Origin: Gracilibacillus halophilus YIM-C55.5
GTDB lineage: Bacteria > Bacillota > Bacilli > Bacillales > Amphibacillaceae
Direction of reading: 5' to 3'
Length of the DNA: 60,581 bases
NCBI RefSeq assembly: GCF_000359605.1
Contig: NZ_APML01000055.1
Coordinates: 1-60,581 of the forward strand
Under the pieces are notes generated by a model. That model made no database searches, was not told the origin of the DNA, and saw nothing but the letters and a program-made list of their open reading frames with translations. The position numbers and the translations under genes are program-made. Shown here piece by piece: positions 35,314-44,465 of the stretch (positions are counted from its first letter, which is position 1; the number at the start of each line of letters is the position of its first letter).

Positions 35314-36210
35314 ATGAATTTCAAACAGATTACAGTTGCCGGAAGTGGCGTACTTGGCAGTCAAATTGCCTTTCAAACCGCTTATAAAGGATTTGATGTA
35401 ACGGTTTATGATATTACCGAAGACGCATTAGATGAAGCACGAAATCGCTTCAACAAACTAAAAGAACATTATAAAGAAGATTTCCAAACATCCGATGACA
35501 TCTTATCGCAAACCGAACACCGCATCACGCTAGAAACCGACTTAGCAACTGCCGCAAAAAATGCCGATTTAGTCATCGAAGCCATCCCAGAAGTCGTCGA
35601 GATCAAGCAGGAATTTTATCAAAAATTAGGGAAATTAGCCCCAGACCATACGATATTTGCCACCAACACCTCGACTTTATTACCAAGTCAATTTGCCGAG
35701 GCTACGGGGCGACCTGAAAAGTTTATCGCCTTACATTTTGCTAACGAAATTTGGCGCAATAACACGGCAGAAATTATGAAACACGAAGCAACAGACGATC
35801 AGGTATTTAATGATTTGGTTTCTTTCGCCGAAGCCATTGGCATGGTCGCACTACCTTTGCATAAAGAACAACCGGGCTATATCTTAAATTCGTTACTCGT
35901 GCCACTTTTAGATGCCGCGCAAATGCTTTTTGCCAAAGGCGTCGCGGATCACGAAACCATTGATAAAACCTGGATGATCGCTACTGGTGCGCCAAAAGGA
36001 CCTTTCGCTATACTGGATGTAGTAGGCATTAATACCGCTTATAACATTGTCAAAGGCAAAGCGGAAAAAAGTGGCGATCCCGCCATTCAACAATTAGCCG
36101 ATTATTTAAAAACAGAATATATCGACCAAAATAAGCTTGGCACATCCACTGGAGAAGGATTTTATCAATATCCAAATCCTCGTTACGAACAAGCTGATTT
36201 TCTTAAATAA
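35314..36210 (+). CDS. 3-hydroxyacyl-CoA dehydrogenase family protein
   Basis: NAD-dependent dehydrogenase of 298 residues. The Rossmann motif AGSGVLGSQIAFQTAYKG is at 9-26, ADLVIEAIPEVVEIKQEF near 87-104 includes the conserved Glu, NTSTLLPSQ near 121, and the catalytic His is in ALHFANEIW near 142. GTSTGEGFYQYPNPRY closes the second domain. It oxidises a 3-hydroxyacyl-CoA, or possibly another 3-hydroxy acid as some short members do. GGGG upstream of ATG and a terminator after the gene make it a single unit. Confidence 0.88.
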   Translation: MNFKQITVAGSGVLGSQIAFQTAYKGFDVTVYDITEDALDEARNRFNKLKEHYKEDFQTSDDILSQTEHRITLETDLATAAKNADLVIEAIPEVVEIKQEFYQKLGKLAPDHTIFATNTSTLLPSQFAEATGRPEKFIALHFANEIWRNNTAEIMKHEATDDQVFNDLVSFAEAIGMVALPLHKEQPGYILNSLLVPLLDAAQMLFAKGVADHETIDKTWMIATGAPKGPFAILDVVGINTAYNIVKGKAEKSGDPAIQQLADYLKTEYIDQNKLGTSTGEGFYQYPNPRYEQADFLK

Positions 36211-36220
36211 AATTTTAAAA

Positions 36221-36254
36221 AACATCCATCCATAACAACATATGGGTGGATGTT
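36221..36254 (+). terminator. terminator of the hydroxyacyl-CoA dehydrogenase gene
   Basis: AACATCCATCCAT (36221-36233) pairs with ATGGGTGGATGTT (36242-36254), one G-T pair, followed by a T-rich run. Confidence 0.88.
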
Positions 36255-36330
36255 TTCTTTTTTAGCAAGGTATATTGCCCGTTTTGATGTAAATCCTAAG
36301 AGCAGACTTCGGAATAAAGGAGATGAATAC

Positions 36331-36606
36331 ATGAAAAAGGGCAATAACATTTCCAGTTTGCAAGATCAGAATCAATTGGCACAGGCGCAACAATCGATAT
36401 ACCATTTACAAAACGCCATACACCAAGCACAATCTCATACAGATGAAAACATTCTCGCACAAATTGAACATTCCTTAGAAAGAGCTGAGCATTCGGTAGC
36501 GCAAGCGGAACAAGTGACGGATGATCAGCGTGCATTAGCACTCGTTCAACAGGAATTCACACAACAAAAGCAAGTTTATGAAAAACTCAAACAATCAAAT
36601 ATGTAA
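36331..36606 (+). CDS. small coiled-coil protein, unknown function
   Basis: A 91-residue protein that is almost wholly helical and rich in Gln, Glu, Ala and His (QNQLAQAQQSIYHLQNAIHQAQ), with heptad-like spacing. ATG at 36331 has AAGGAG nine nt upstream; an in-frame ATG at 36250 lies in the terminator before it and is not credible. Its shape recalls the short YtzC-like (DUF2524) proteins, but that match is weak. It has its own terminator. Confidence 0.7.
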   Translation: MKKGNNISSLQDQNQLAQAQQSIYHLQNAIHQAQSHTDENILAQIEHSLERAEHSVAQAEQVTDDQRALALVQQEFTQQKQVYEKLKQSNM

Positions 36607-36616
36607 TTATTTCTGG

Positions 36617-36642
36617 GCATGGTTTTATAACCATGCTTTTTT
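36617..36642 (+). terminator. terminator of the coiled-coil gene
   Basis: GCATGGTT and AACCATGC form a perfect stem around TTAT, followed by six T. Confidence 0.9.
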
Positions 36643-36700
36643 CATACTTGGGCATAAATTGATCTAATTCGACAAAATTGTGCAAAATTTCTGTTATTTA

Positions 36701-36729
36701 TCGACAATATTCACGGTTGATGTTATTAT
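36701..36729 (+). promoter_or_regulatory. promoter of the chemotaxis receptor gene
   Basis: TCGACA (36701-36706) and TATTAT (36724-36729) are 17 bp apart, 35 bp before the start. AATTCGACA just upstream, near 36666, resembles the inverted arms at 7483-7552. Confidence 0.6.
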
Positions 36730-36764
36730 ATACCTAATTATATGATAGGAGGAATTACCTAATA

Positions 36765-38480
36765 ATGTTGCAAAAATTTCGTTGGAAAAATATGAAAATT
36801 GGTTGGAAATACGGCTCAGTCATTAGTTTTATTATTATTTTGTTTGCAGCTACAACAGTTCTTATCTCTACCTTATTAGCTCTACTAGATGATGACATCA
36901 GTGCTATGGAAAGAAGAGCCCAACGTTCAGTTGACATAACTGACATGACATCACAATTCCGTTCCAAAGAAACACGTATTCCTGATTATATATTGTCTCA
37001 AGGACAAGAACAATCAATTTTGGATGAATTTGAAGCAAAAAGAGAACAATTCAATAACCTGCAAGAAAAAATCAAACCAAAAATGGATACTGAAGAACAA
37101 ATGAACTTGTTTCAACAAATTCAAGCAAACGACAGTCAAGTGAATGATATCTTCCTAGAAGAAATTGTTCCAGCTGTCGATAATGGCAACATAGAGAAAG
37201 CCATTCAACTTCGCGCTGAAACGTCTACTTTACGAACAGAAACAGACAATTTGTTAGATGAACTGCGATCACTCGTCGATGAAAAAAGAAATGCGGCAGC
37301 TAAAAGTGCAAATCAGTTGTCGACTCAAACTTTATACATACTTATTGGGGCAATTATCGTTTCTATTTTAATTAGTGGTATTATTGTTACAATATTAAAC
37401 CGAAATATTCAACGCAAGCTTAGTGATGTTGTTAATGTAAGTAATCAAGTGACTAACAGCAATTTATCTATTGAAAAAATTGACGATTCAAGTAATGATG
37501 AAATTGGACAGTTAGCTTCATCAATGAATACGATGATCGATCAACTGCGAAGTATGATAAAACAAATTCAAGATATTTCTGAAACCGTTTATTCACAAAG
37601 TGAAGAACTCTCTCAATCATCAAATGAAGTCAGTTCTGGTAGTGAACAAATCGCTTCAACAATGGAACAATTATCATCGGGTGCGGAAGAACAAGCTAGT
37701 GCATCAAGCGAAATTTCGAACGTTATGAGCGAACTAAATCAGCAAATTCGTGAATCAAATCAAGAAGGGCGTGAATTAGAAGATAGTTCCAATCAAGTTC
37801 ACAATCTTTCAAATGACGGAAAACAGCTAATTAATCAATCCGTCGATGAAATGAGTGAAATCACGAATATGGTCACTGAATCAGTTCAAAAAGTTCAAAG
37901 TTTAGATCAAAAGTCACAAGAGATTTCTAAATTAGTAGATGTGATTCAGGATATCTCTGAACAAACAAACTTATTGGCATTAAATGCAGCGATTGAAGCG
38001 GCACGTGCTGGCGAATCTGGTAAAGGTTTTGCAGTCGTAGCAGACGAGGTAAGAAAGCTAGCTGAACAAGTCAGCAATTCTGTCACTGAAATCACTAGTA
38101 TTATTGAAGGTGTGCAACAAGAAACTCAATCCGTATCCAAAACTTTAGAAGCTGGTTCCGAAAAAGTCGAAACAGGAAACCGACAAATACAAACAAGTCG
38201 CGAGCAATTTGAAACAATTAATCAATCTATCGAAGGGATGTTAACTAAAATTCAAAATATATCAACCAACTTAGGTGATATAGCAACAAATAGTGAAAAA
38301 GTAAATCAATCTGTTGAAGAAATTGCATCCTCAGCTGAAGAAGCATCTGCCGGAATTGAGCAGAGTTCATCAACAGCCGAACAACAGAACAGCTCGCTGA
38401 GAGAAATTACCGACAGTACAAACTCATTAGCCAAATTATCTGAACAGTTAAATGGATTAGTAAAAGAGTTTAAATTATAA
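36765..38480 (+). CDS. methyl-accepting chemotaxis protein
   Basis: Transmembrane receptor of 571 residues. A first helix (about 20-43), an extracellular four-helix-bundle sensor (about 45-190), a second helix (about 192-212), a HAMP domain (to about 270) and a long coiled-coil signalling domain follow in order. The hairpin tip reads [37 protein letters not shown] (about 402-438), diagnostic of MCPs that bind CheA and CheW. The ligand is unknown. GGAGG precedes ATG. It implies that the organism is motile. Confidence 0.95.
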   Translation: MLQKFRWKNMKIGWKYGSVISFIIILFAATTVLISTLLALLDDDISAMERRAQRSVDITDMTSQFRSKETRIPDYILSQGQEQSILDEFEAKREQFNNLQEKIKPKMDTEEQMNLFQQIQANDSQVNDIFLEEIVPAVDNGNIEKAIQLRAETSTLRTETDNLLDELRSLVDEKRNAAAKSANQLSTQTLYILIGAIIVSILISGIIVTILNRNIQRKLSDVVNVSNQVTNSNLSIEKIDDSSNDEIGQLASSMNTMIDQLRSMIKQIQDISETVYSQSEELSQSSNEVSSGSEQIASTMEQLSSGAEEQASASSEISNVMSELNQQIRESNQEGRELEDSSNQVHNLSNDGKQLINQSVDEMSEITNMVTESVQKVQSLDQKSQEISKLVDVIQDISEQTNLLALNAAIEAARAGESGKGFAVVADEVRKLAEQVSNSVTEITSIIEGVQQETQSVSKTLEAGSEKVETGNRQIQTSREQFETINQSIEGMLTKIQNISTNLGDIATNSEKVNQSVEEIASSAEEASAGIEQSSSTAEQQNSSLREITDSTNSLAKLSEQLNGLVKEFKL

Positions 38481-38514
38481 GATTTCATTATGAGTTCAAT
38501 AAAAATATGCAATA

Positions 38515-38540
38515 GGGCCTTATGTTTCAATCATAGGCCC
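38515..38540. terminator. bidirectional terminator between the MCP and phosphodiesterase genes
   Basis: GGGCCTTATG pairs with CATAGGCCC (one bulge) around seven bases, followed by T-rich sequence on the plus strand and preceded by A-rich sequence. The convergent gene ends at 38541, right beside it. Confidence 0.8.
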
Positions 38541-39938
38541 TTATTTTTTACGTTGAACGACTACATCTAATAATCTTGCTGGATGATCCGTATACATCCC
38601 ATCCACGCCCATTTGCATGATTCGTTTCATTTCATCTTCTTCATTAATCGTCCAAACAAACAGCGTCACACCACGTTGATGGGCATATTTAATAAAAGAA
38701 GGAGTTAATACTCTGATACCGTCCATTTCTTCAGGAACTTGTGCATAACGAGCGGGCGGTTGATCATAAGCACCTAAACCGATTTGGTGCATGAGCATCA
38801 TTTTCTTCATTTCAGATGTCGTTAAAGTTGTTGCAACATTTGGCATCGCGCGGCGGAACGTCTTTGTCGGAGCATCATGGAACGAGCCAACAATCACTCG
38901 ATGCGATGCTTGATGCTCTTGAATGACTTCCGCCACTAAATTTCCAGCGAAAGACGAATCATCTTTTATTTCAATCGTAAAAGGAGCGTTCGGAAAGGCT
39001 TCAAGTAATTCGCGAAGTGTTTGCAACTGAATCCCTTGACCACGAAACGGATAAGACTGGCCATCATCTGTAGTCATCTCATAGCCAGCATCAAGCTGTT
39101 TTAATTCTGATACTGTCATTTCACTCGCTTTTCCCGTACCATTCGTCGTTCGATCAACGGTGTCATCATGTAAAGCGATCAATTGATGATCTTTTGTCAC
39201 ATGAACATCGACGTCAAGAAAATCCACTTGCATATCTTTCGCGGACTTAAGCGCAGGTAGTGTTTCTTCAGGGTAGGATGAGCTATTTCCACGATGGGCG
39301 ATGACAGCAAACTTTTTTCCATCTGACGTTTGATGATGAATGGGGAATCCTCCTTTATGTAATCCATCAGACGCATAGGCTGGTACGTTGTCATCCATTT
39401 TCACTGATCCAAAAGATGCAGTGATAAGCAAAATGACACCCACAAGATACATTCGAGATAAGCGCTTTTTATGCATCGAACGTAACGAAACCCAACTACC
39501 AAGCAATGCAAACCCGGTGAATGTAGGGAGACCCTCTGGTACCCAAAAATGAATCGGAACATAAAGAAGACATAGGCTTGCAAAACCTATCATCAGTTTG
39601 GAGCGCGGGAGGTCGGGCTGAACATTCTTGTCACTTATTATTAGGCCCGTCATTACCCCTAGCATCTGGTACATCGTATTGGATGTTGTGAGCACTGTTA
39701 AAAGAAATAGAATCGTCAGTGATAATAACATTTGTACTTTGCTAGACTTCGTTCGGACGTAACCGATAAAAAGTATACCAATCACGACTTGCATGGTATT
39801 GACGATGCCTTCATGGAATAGATGCGTGCCGAAGCTAAGTGATAGGGTAACAACAATCGTTACGATGCCCATGAGCCAATGAGTCGTGCGCCAATAGATC
39901 GCAGCAAACGCCAAAAGTAAAAAAAACATAACAAGCAT
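38541..39938 (-). CDS. glycerophosphodiester phosphodiesterase with an N-terminal membrane domain
   Basis: A 465-residue protein. The first 175 residues form six to eight hydrophobic helices; the rest (about 205-460) is a GDPD TIM barrel with IAHRGNSSSYPEETLPAL (about 213-230), DFLDVDVHVTKDHQLIALHDDTVDRTTNGTG (about 238-268) and FTIEIK near 318. The paired catalytic histidines (HRG...HDD) are present. It should cleave glycerophosphodiesters, such as lipid or teichoic acid breakdown products, outside the membrane. The membrane domain is not the usual GDPD_2 type that I recognise. Confidence 0.88.
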   Translation of the reverse strand: MLVMFFLLLAFAAIYWRTTHWLMGIVTIVVTLSLSFGTHLFHEGIVNTMQVVIGILFIGYVRTKSSKVQMLLSLTILFLLTVLTTSNTMYQMLGVMTGLIISDKNVQPDLPRSKLMIGFASLCLLYVPIHFWVPEGLPTFTGFALLGSWVSLRSMHKKRLSRMYLVGVILLITASFGSVKMDDNVPAYASDGLHKGGFPIHHQTSDGKKFAVIAHRGNSSSYPEETLPALKSAKDMQVDFLDVDVHVTKDHQLIALHDDTVDRTTNGTGKASEMTVSELKQLDAGYEMTTDDGQSYPFRGQGIQLQTLRELLEAFPNAPFTIEIKDDSSFAGNLVAEVIQEHQASHRVIVGSFHDAPTKTFRRAMPNVATTLTTSEMKKMMLMHQIGLGAYDQPPARYAQVPEEMDGIRVLTPSFIKYAHQRGVTLFVWTINEEDEMKRIMQMGVDGMYTDHPARLLDVVVQRKK

Positions 39939-39983
39939 TCATCCTTTGAATACAGAGTTTTTCATATTGTGCGATTTAGCTTT

Positions 39984-40074
39984 TTCTGGCGTGACATTCA
40001 GAATTCTGGCGTGAGTATCATAATTCTAGCCTGACATTCAGAATTCTAGCGTGAGTATCATTTTTCTGGCGTGA
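39984..40074 (-). repeat. 20-bp phased repeat array, locus 3
   Basis: Five copies of the constant 11-mer, read on the minus strand as TCACGCCAGAA or close variants, lie exactly 20 bp apart (plus-strand starts 39984, 40004, 40024, 40044, 40064). The 9-mers alternate between TTCTGAATG and AAATGATAC/TTATGATAC. It lies between two minus-strand genes. Confidence 0.93.
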
Positions 40075-40088
40075 CACACATTCAGCAT

Positions 40089-41006
40089 TTACACGATTCG
40101 TTGGATAAAGTGTTCGACGAAGCGGTGAGCATCCACTTCGAGACAAGTATGTACATTCCCTTGGTTCGTTTCAATGCCGACGGTTCTTCCTTTTTCTTCG
40201 CCTTCTAAAACGACATCTATATGCATCGCTTTCGTTGTTACAAAGGTTGAATCAATCGCGACACCTACTGCGAGCGGATCATGTAATGCACAGCCGCGCG
40301 CTTCATTATTATGCTCCTTGTATGCATTGATATAAAACTCTGTCATGTCGGCTAACGCATTCGCATATAATGTATCAACTTCACGCCAATTTTCAACGGT
40401 TTCTTGATTCAAAAGTGTTTGCATCGTAACATCAAGTCCCACGAGAGTGACAGGTACCTTTGATTGAAACACATAATGAGCTGCTTCTGGATCATGATAA
40501 ATATTGGCTTCAGCATATGGGGTAATATTGCCATCTGTTTTGACAGCACCTCCCATAATAATGACTTCATCCACTTTTTCAACGATGGAAGGATCTTTTT
40601 GAATCGCACGTGCAAGATTCGATTGATTTGCTGTCGCAATAATCGTAACGTTATTTGGATGGTCATGGATAGCCTTTATTAAATAATCATGAGCCTGCAT
40701 CGATTGTGGCGATTGCTTTGGCTGAGGGAGCTGGGCTTCACCAATGCCATTCTGTCCATGAATCCAAGTCGTTTTTTCTAACGGTTCATGGCCTGCAAAT
40801 GTTTCTTCCACTCCTGGATAAACAGGGACACTTGACTCGCCAAGAGCATCTAAGAGTTGGATCGTATTTCTTGTCGCTTCTTCAACGGACGTATTGCCGA
40901 AAGTCGTCGTAATTCCTAGCACGTGAATTTCCGGCGAATGCATCGCGTATCCAATCGCTAACGCATCATCAATTCCTGTATCGACATCAAATATGATATT
41001 TTTCAT
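40089..41006 (-). CDS. inosine/uridine-preferring nucleoside hydrolase
   Basis: Nucleoside hydrolase of 305 residues that splits ribonucleosides into base and ribose. The calcium-binding motif DVDTGIDDA is at about 6-14, TTTFGN near 37, EVIIMGGAV near 155 and ANIYHDPEAAHYVF near 170; H-D-PLAVG near 238 completes the site. ATG at 41006 is chosen because GAGGTG lies 6 nt upstream; a GTG at 41015 is an alternative. It complements the phosphorylase-based nucleoside pathway at 42-50 kb. Confidence 0.92.
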   Translation of the reverse strand: MKNIIFDVDTGIDDALAIGYAMHSPEIHVLGITTTFGNTSVEEATRNTIQLLDALGESSVPVYPGVEETFAGHEPLEKTTWIHGQNGIGEAQLPQPKQSPQSMQAHDYLIKAIHDHPNNVTIIATANQSNLARAIQKDPSIVEKVDEVIIMGGAVKTDGNITPYAEANIYHDPEAAHYVFQSKVPVTLVGLDVTMQTLLNQETVENWREVDTLYANALADMTEFYINAYKEHNNEARGCALHDPLAVGVAIDSTFVTTKAMHIDVVLEGEEKGRTVGIETNQGNVHTCLEVDAHRFVEHFIQRIV

Positions 41007-41063
41007 TGTTGACACCTCTATTTTTCCTTTTTGGTTTATTGTAACAGATTTGCGACGATTTTA

Positions 41064-41086
41064 GCCGAATGGGATCCCCATCCGGC
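41064..41086 (-). terminator. stem-loop after the LCP gene
   Basis: GCCGAATGGG (41064-41073) pairs with CCCATCCGGC (41077-41086) around ATC, with one mismatch. It lies 9 bp beyond the LCP stop. The following T run is weak. Confidence 0.6.
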
Positions 41087-41094
41087 ATTCCTTC

Positions 41095-42045
41095 CTATGA
41101 TTCAGTTTTTTCAATCATTTTATGCACTTTCTCAACTTCATCATCACCTACGAGCAAGTAATATGTGCCATCAATTCTTGTACCGTTCCCTTGCATCATA
41201 TAGCTTGTAAAGTTGTTTCTCGTTTTACGATAATTCATGAAAAGGTCTCTCATATCTTTAAATTCCATATTCGTTACCACATTTTGTCCGACAACGTCTA
41301 ACATTTCATTAATTTTACCGACTGAATTAAAACTTGCCCCTTTATCAATCACCGCTTTAATCACTTGGCGTTGGCGCTGTGTTCGACCAAAGTCACCATT
41401 TGGATCTTGATAACGCATGCGAACGTATCCCATCGTTTTCGGACCATTCAGCTCAATTTCTCCTTCTTCATAATGGTAACCTTGTTTGTAATAGCCTTTA
41501 TCAACCCAATCCAGTTGATTATTCACGGTGATGCCACCGATTGCGTCAACCATATCCGTAAGTCCTTCCATATTCATTCGGACAAAGTAATCCAATTCAA
41601 CATCAAGAAAGTTTTCCACTGTATTGATCGACATATCGACACCGCCAAAAGCATAGGCGTGATTAATTTTATCTTGCGTGCCACGACCGACAAGCTCAGT
41701 CCGTGTATCTCTTGGGATACTGACGAGTTGCATCGCATCATTCGCAGGATTCAATGATAGAACCATAAGTGCATCCGAACGTCCACTATCACCTTCTCGC
41801 TCATCTACACCGAGCAAAAGAATGTTGAGTGGTTCTTGATTTTCGACTTTTTCTTTTGTTTTTTCTGTATCAATGTTTTCAACTTCTTCATGCACTTCCA
41901 TATCTACTGTGTTTTGAACGTCCCGATACACAGAATACATGTATGCTATGACTGATAAAATGAGAACGCCAATAACAGAAGATCCAATAACGACTGCCCA
42001 CCATAGTTTTGATCGCTTCTTTTTTTGATCTTTACGTTTTTCCAT
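41095..42045 (-). CDS. LytR-CpsA-Psr family cell-wall glycopolymer ligase
   Basis: Membrane-anchored LCP protein of 316 residues. A basic N-terminus and one helix (about 14-38) precede an extracellular LCP domain: NILLLGVDERE (near 74), SDALMVLSLNP, SIPRDTRTEL (near 109), KINHAYAFGG, and RQRQVIKAVIDKG near 220. Catalytic Arg and Asp residues are kept. It transfers teichoic acid or similar polymers from lipid carriers to peptidoglycan (TagTUV type). GAGGAG lies upstream. It is a single gene. Confidence 0.92.
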   Translation of the reverse strand: MEKRKDQKKKRSKLWWAVVIGSSVIGVLILSVIAYMYSVYRDVQNTVDMEVHEEVENIDTEKTKEKVENQEPLNILLLGVDEREGDSGRSDALMVLSLNPANDAMQLVSIPRDTRTELVGRGTQDKINHAYAFGGVDMSINTVENFLDVELDYFVRMNMEGLTDMVDAIGGITVNNQLDWVDKGYYKQGYHYEEGEIELNGPKTMGYVRMRYQDPNGDFGRTQRQRQVIKAVIDKGASFNSVGKINEMLDVVGQNVVTNMEFKDMRDLFMNYRKTRNNFTSYMMQGNGTRIDGTYYLLVGDDEVEKVHKMIEKTES

Positions 42046-42134
42046 TCTGTTTCTCCTCTTTACCTCTAATGTATATAATCATTCAATATACACATTCTAC
42101 CATAATATTCAATCAAAACAAAGTGAACCTCTCA

Positions 42135-43322
42135 TTATAAGAATAATCCCGCGACAGTTGCCGATAAGATCGACGTTAAGATAGCTCCAATTAATAGTTT
42201 CATACCAAAGCTTGAAACGGCGCTTGACTTTTCACTGTCAATACCTTTTACAGTTCCGGCAATAATGCCAATCGAGGAGAAGTTGGCGAAACTCGTTAAG
42301 AATACCGTTACAATACCAACTGTCTTTTCTGACATGTCCTGTAGCATCGGTTCAAATTCAAGCATGGCCACAAATTCGTTCGTCACAATTTTCGTTCCCA
42401 TAATCGAACCTGCTTCCACTACTTCACTTGGCGCGATTCCCATTAATAAGCCGAGTGGAGCGAGAATGTAGCCTAAAATCGTTTGTAACGATAAGCCAGC
42501 AAAGACTAACTGAATCAACCAATTCACAAGCGCTAGTGCTGCGATAAACGCGATTAAGTTAGCGGCAACGATTAAGGCAATTTTTCCACCTTCGAGCGCG
42601 CCATTGCCCATCGCTTCGAATACACTTCGGTCATTGGAAACATCACTTACGTCAACTGTATCTTCTTCAGCTGGAACATTAACAGGTGCAATCACCGCTG
42701 AAATAATGAGCGCACTCAACATATTTAATGGCAATGCAACTAAAATATATTCAGCAGGCAAGATTTGAATATATGCCCCAATAATTGAAGCGGATACAGA
42801 ACTCATCGCCGAAGCACTGACAATATACAAACGGTTATTTGTTAAATGGTGAAATTGCGAACGAATGGCGATTAATGCTTCAGATTGACCAAAAAAGATA
42901 CTGTTCACACCATTAAATGATTCAATTTTTGGTAGACCAGTTATTTTTGATAATAAACCACCAATCCATTTAATAATCGTTGGTAATATTTTTAAATAGT
43001 TTAAAACCGATAGAATCGTGGCGAAAAAGATAATGAGTAATAGCACATCGAAGAAAAATACCCCATTGTCACCAACTTGGACGCCACCAACTACAAAATT
43101 AATGCCTTCTGTACCAAATTCAATTAATTTATTAAAACCAGCTGCAATCCCGTTAATAATAGCCTGACCGATCTCAGTTGTAAACATAAACCATGTAATC
43201 AGCAATTGCATGACTAGCATGATACTGATGCCTTTAACATTAATTCCTTTTTTGTCATTTGACATCAAATACGAAATACCTAACACAACAATAATCGCTA
43301 TAAGTCCAAAAATAATTTCCAT
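42135..43322 (-). CDS. nupC: concentrative nucleoside transporter, NupC type
   Basis: Membrane nucleoside symporter (CNT family) of 395 residues. Marks are FFDVLLLIIFFATILSVLNYL near 89, a GVNSIFFGQSEALIAIRSQF loop near 138-157, SASAMSSVSASIIGAYIQILP near 170 and TSFANFSSIGIIAGTVKGI near 345. It brings in (deoxy)nucleosides for the catabolic operon. Its promoter holds the same palindrome as the pdp operon, and a cre-like site lies in the leader. GGAGG precedes ATG. Confidence 0.94.
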   Translation of the reverse strand: MEIIFGLIAIIVVLGISYLMSNDKKGINVKGISIMLVMQLLITWFMFTTEIGQAIINGIAAGFNKLIEFGTEGINFVVGGVQVGDNGVFFFDVLLLIIFFATILSVLNYLKILPTIIKWIGGLLSKITGLPKIESFNGVNSIFFGQSEALIAIRSQFHHLTNNRLYIVSASAMSSVSASIIGAYIQILPAEYILVALPLNMLSALIISAVIAPVNVPAEEDTVDVSDVSNDRSVFEAMGNGALEGGKIALIVAANLIAFIAALALVNWLIQLVFAGLSLQTILGYILAPLGLLMGIAPSEVVEAGSIMGTKIVTNEFVAMLEFEPMLQDMSEKTVGIVTVFLTSFANFSSIGIIAGTVKGIDSEKSSAVSSFGMKLLIGAILTSILSATVAGLFL

Positions 43323-43342
43323 GATAATCCTCCTCTAAATTT

Positions 43343-43356
43343 TGTAAACGTTTTTA
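43343..43356. promoter_or_regulatory. cre-like site in the nupC leader
   Basis: TGTAAACGTTTTTA matches the CcpA consensus TGWAANCGNTNWCA at 13 of 14 positions. It lies about 20 bp before the nupC start and suggests carbon catabolite repression by roadblock. Confidence 0.65.
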
Positions 43357-43390
43357 TTTCTATCCATAAAAATCATAGGTTTAACTTTTG

Positions 43391-43404
43391 GTAGGATGTC
43401 CAAC
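43391..43404. promoter_or_regulatory. weaker second copy of the nucleoside operator
   Basis: GTAGGATGTCCAAC agrees with the main operator GTTAGACGTCCAAC at 11 of 14 positions and lies in the nupC leader, about 45 bp below the promoter. Confidence 0.45.
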
Positions 43405-43447
43405 TTCTTCATTATATATGCAACCCCTTTCATCAATTTCACCACCT

Positions 43448-43476
43448 ATTTTAACGTCAGACGTCCAACCTGTCAA
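43448..43476 (-). promoter_or_regulatory. nupC promoter with operator in the spacer
   Basis: On the minus strand TTGACA (43471-43476) and TAAAAT (43448-43453) are 17 bp apart. The palindrome GTCAGACGTCCAAC (43456-43469, plus strand) fills the spacer, so a bound repressor would block polymerase. The same arrangement occurs at the pdp promoter. Confidence 0.85.
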
Positions 43477-43580
43477 TCATAACAACTATGCAGAGTGAAC
43501 ATATATAAAAGTCAAAATGTTTTGTGATTAACTCTCCTATCTAAGAATCTCATCAATGTTAATTAAAACTCATAGTTAAG

Positions 43581-43703
43581 ATTGTAGTGGAAGACGGCGA
43601 CGCCTGCGGGAACAGCACGAGACGAAAATCACTCTGAACGAGTTTTACGAGTTCAGAGAAGTTGAGTCCGTGCCCGCGGCAAGCGTCCGTCTGAAGCGAA
43701 AAT
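43581..43703. repeat. GC-richer structured intergenic repeat, about 120 bp
   Basis: An imperfect long dyad: GACGCCTGCGGGAACAGCACG on one side faces CCGTGCCCGCGGCAAGCGTC on the other, and TCTGAAC/GTTCAGA forms a hairpin in the middle. Its base composition differs sharply from the surroundings. It closely resembles an interspersed repeat I recall from many Bacillaceae genomes (TGCGGGAACAGCACGA...CCGTGCCCGCGG). It lies 3' of gntR; its function is unknown. Confidence 0.7.
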
Positions 43704-43730
43704 AGATAGATCCACTTTATTGCATAATAT

Positions 43731-44450
43731 TCACAGCCGCTTCCGCAAGACATTGAACGTGATTTGATCCGACCGAAAGTAGTTGATCGAATACAGAATC
43801 GGACGATCAGACGCATCATAATGTACTTGACGCAAAATAAGTAACGGCGTATCTTTCTCACATTGCATAATGTCAGATATTTCCTCATGATAACCAATCG
43901 TCTTAATTTGCGCATCCGCATAGCTAACCGTCAGCCCTGTTTTTTCAAGCGATTGCAAGATTGATTCCTCGTGCAATTTATACCCTTTTGACAGAAGACT
44001 GGCAGGAATTTTATCAATACAATACACAAGCGGTACATCATCAGCCGTCCGCACACGCTTTAACAAGAAGACTTGTTCATCATCAGCCATATCCAATTCA
44101 TGAATATCATCACTATGCGGCTCGACAATACCTGTAAAGTGTACTTTTGTTCCAGGCTGTTTTCCTTCTCTTTCAATCATATCCGTAATACTAAATAATT
44201 CCTCAATCCCATTGGAAAACGTCGGCTTCTTATGAATAAATGTGCCGATACCGTGCTTACGAATGATAATATTTTCTTCTTCCAAAATGCGTAAGGCTTC
44301 CCTGAGCGTATTCCGAGATACCCCTAATTCTTTGGCAAACGACATTTCAGAAGGCAATCGCTCACCCGGTTCCAACTCGTTATTGTTAATCTTCTCCTTA
44401 ATTTGTTCAATGACCACCACATACCGTGGCGTCTGAAAATCGATATCCAA
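43731..44450 (-). CDS. GntR-family (HutC/UTRA) regulator of nucleoside use
   Basis: Transcription regulator of 239 residues. An N-terminal winged helix (PSEMSFAKELGVSRNTLREALRILEEENIIIRKHGIGTFI, about 32-71) is followed by a UTRA effector-binding domain (about 90-235). It is the last gene of the nucleoside operon and very likely binds GTTAGACGTCCAAC, with a nucleoside or sugar phosphate as inducer. TTG at 44450 is preferred since GGGGGGA lies 7 nt upstream; TTG at 44465 is the alternative. Confidence 0.9.
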   Translation of the reverse strand: MDIDFQTPRYVVVIEQIKEKINNNELEPGERLPSEMSFAKELGVSRNTLREALRILEEENIIIRKHGIGTFIHKKPTFSNGIEELFSITDMIEREGKQPGTKVHFTGIVEPHSDDIHELDMADDEQVFLLKRVRTADDVPLVYCIDKIPASLLSKGYKLHEESILQSLEKTGLTVSYADAQIKTIGYHEEISDIMQCEKDTPLLILRQVHYDASDRPILYSINYFRSDQITFNVLRKRL

Positions 44451-44465
44451 CCTCGATCCCCCCAA

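Noticed and set aside
43559-43921. Open frame of 120 codons antisense or offset to the GntR gene
   Set aside because: It is Arg- and Cys-rich, overlaps the gntR coding sequence and the GC-rich repeat, and has no ribosome binding site.
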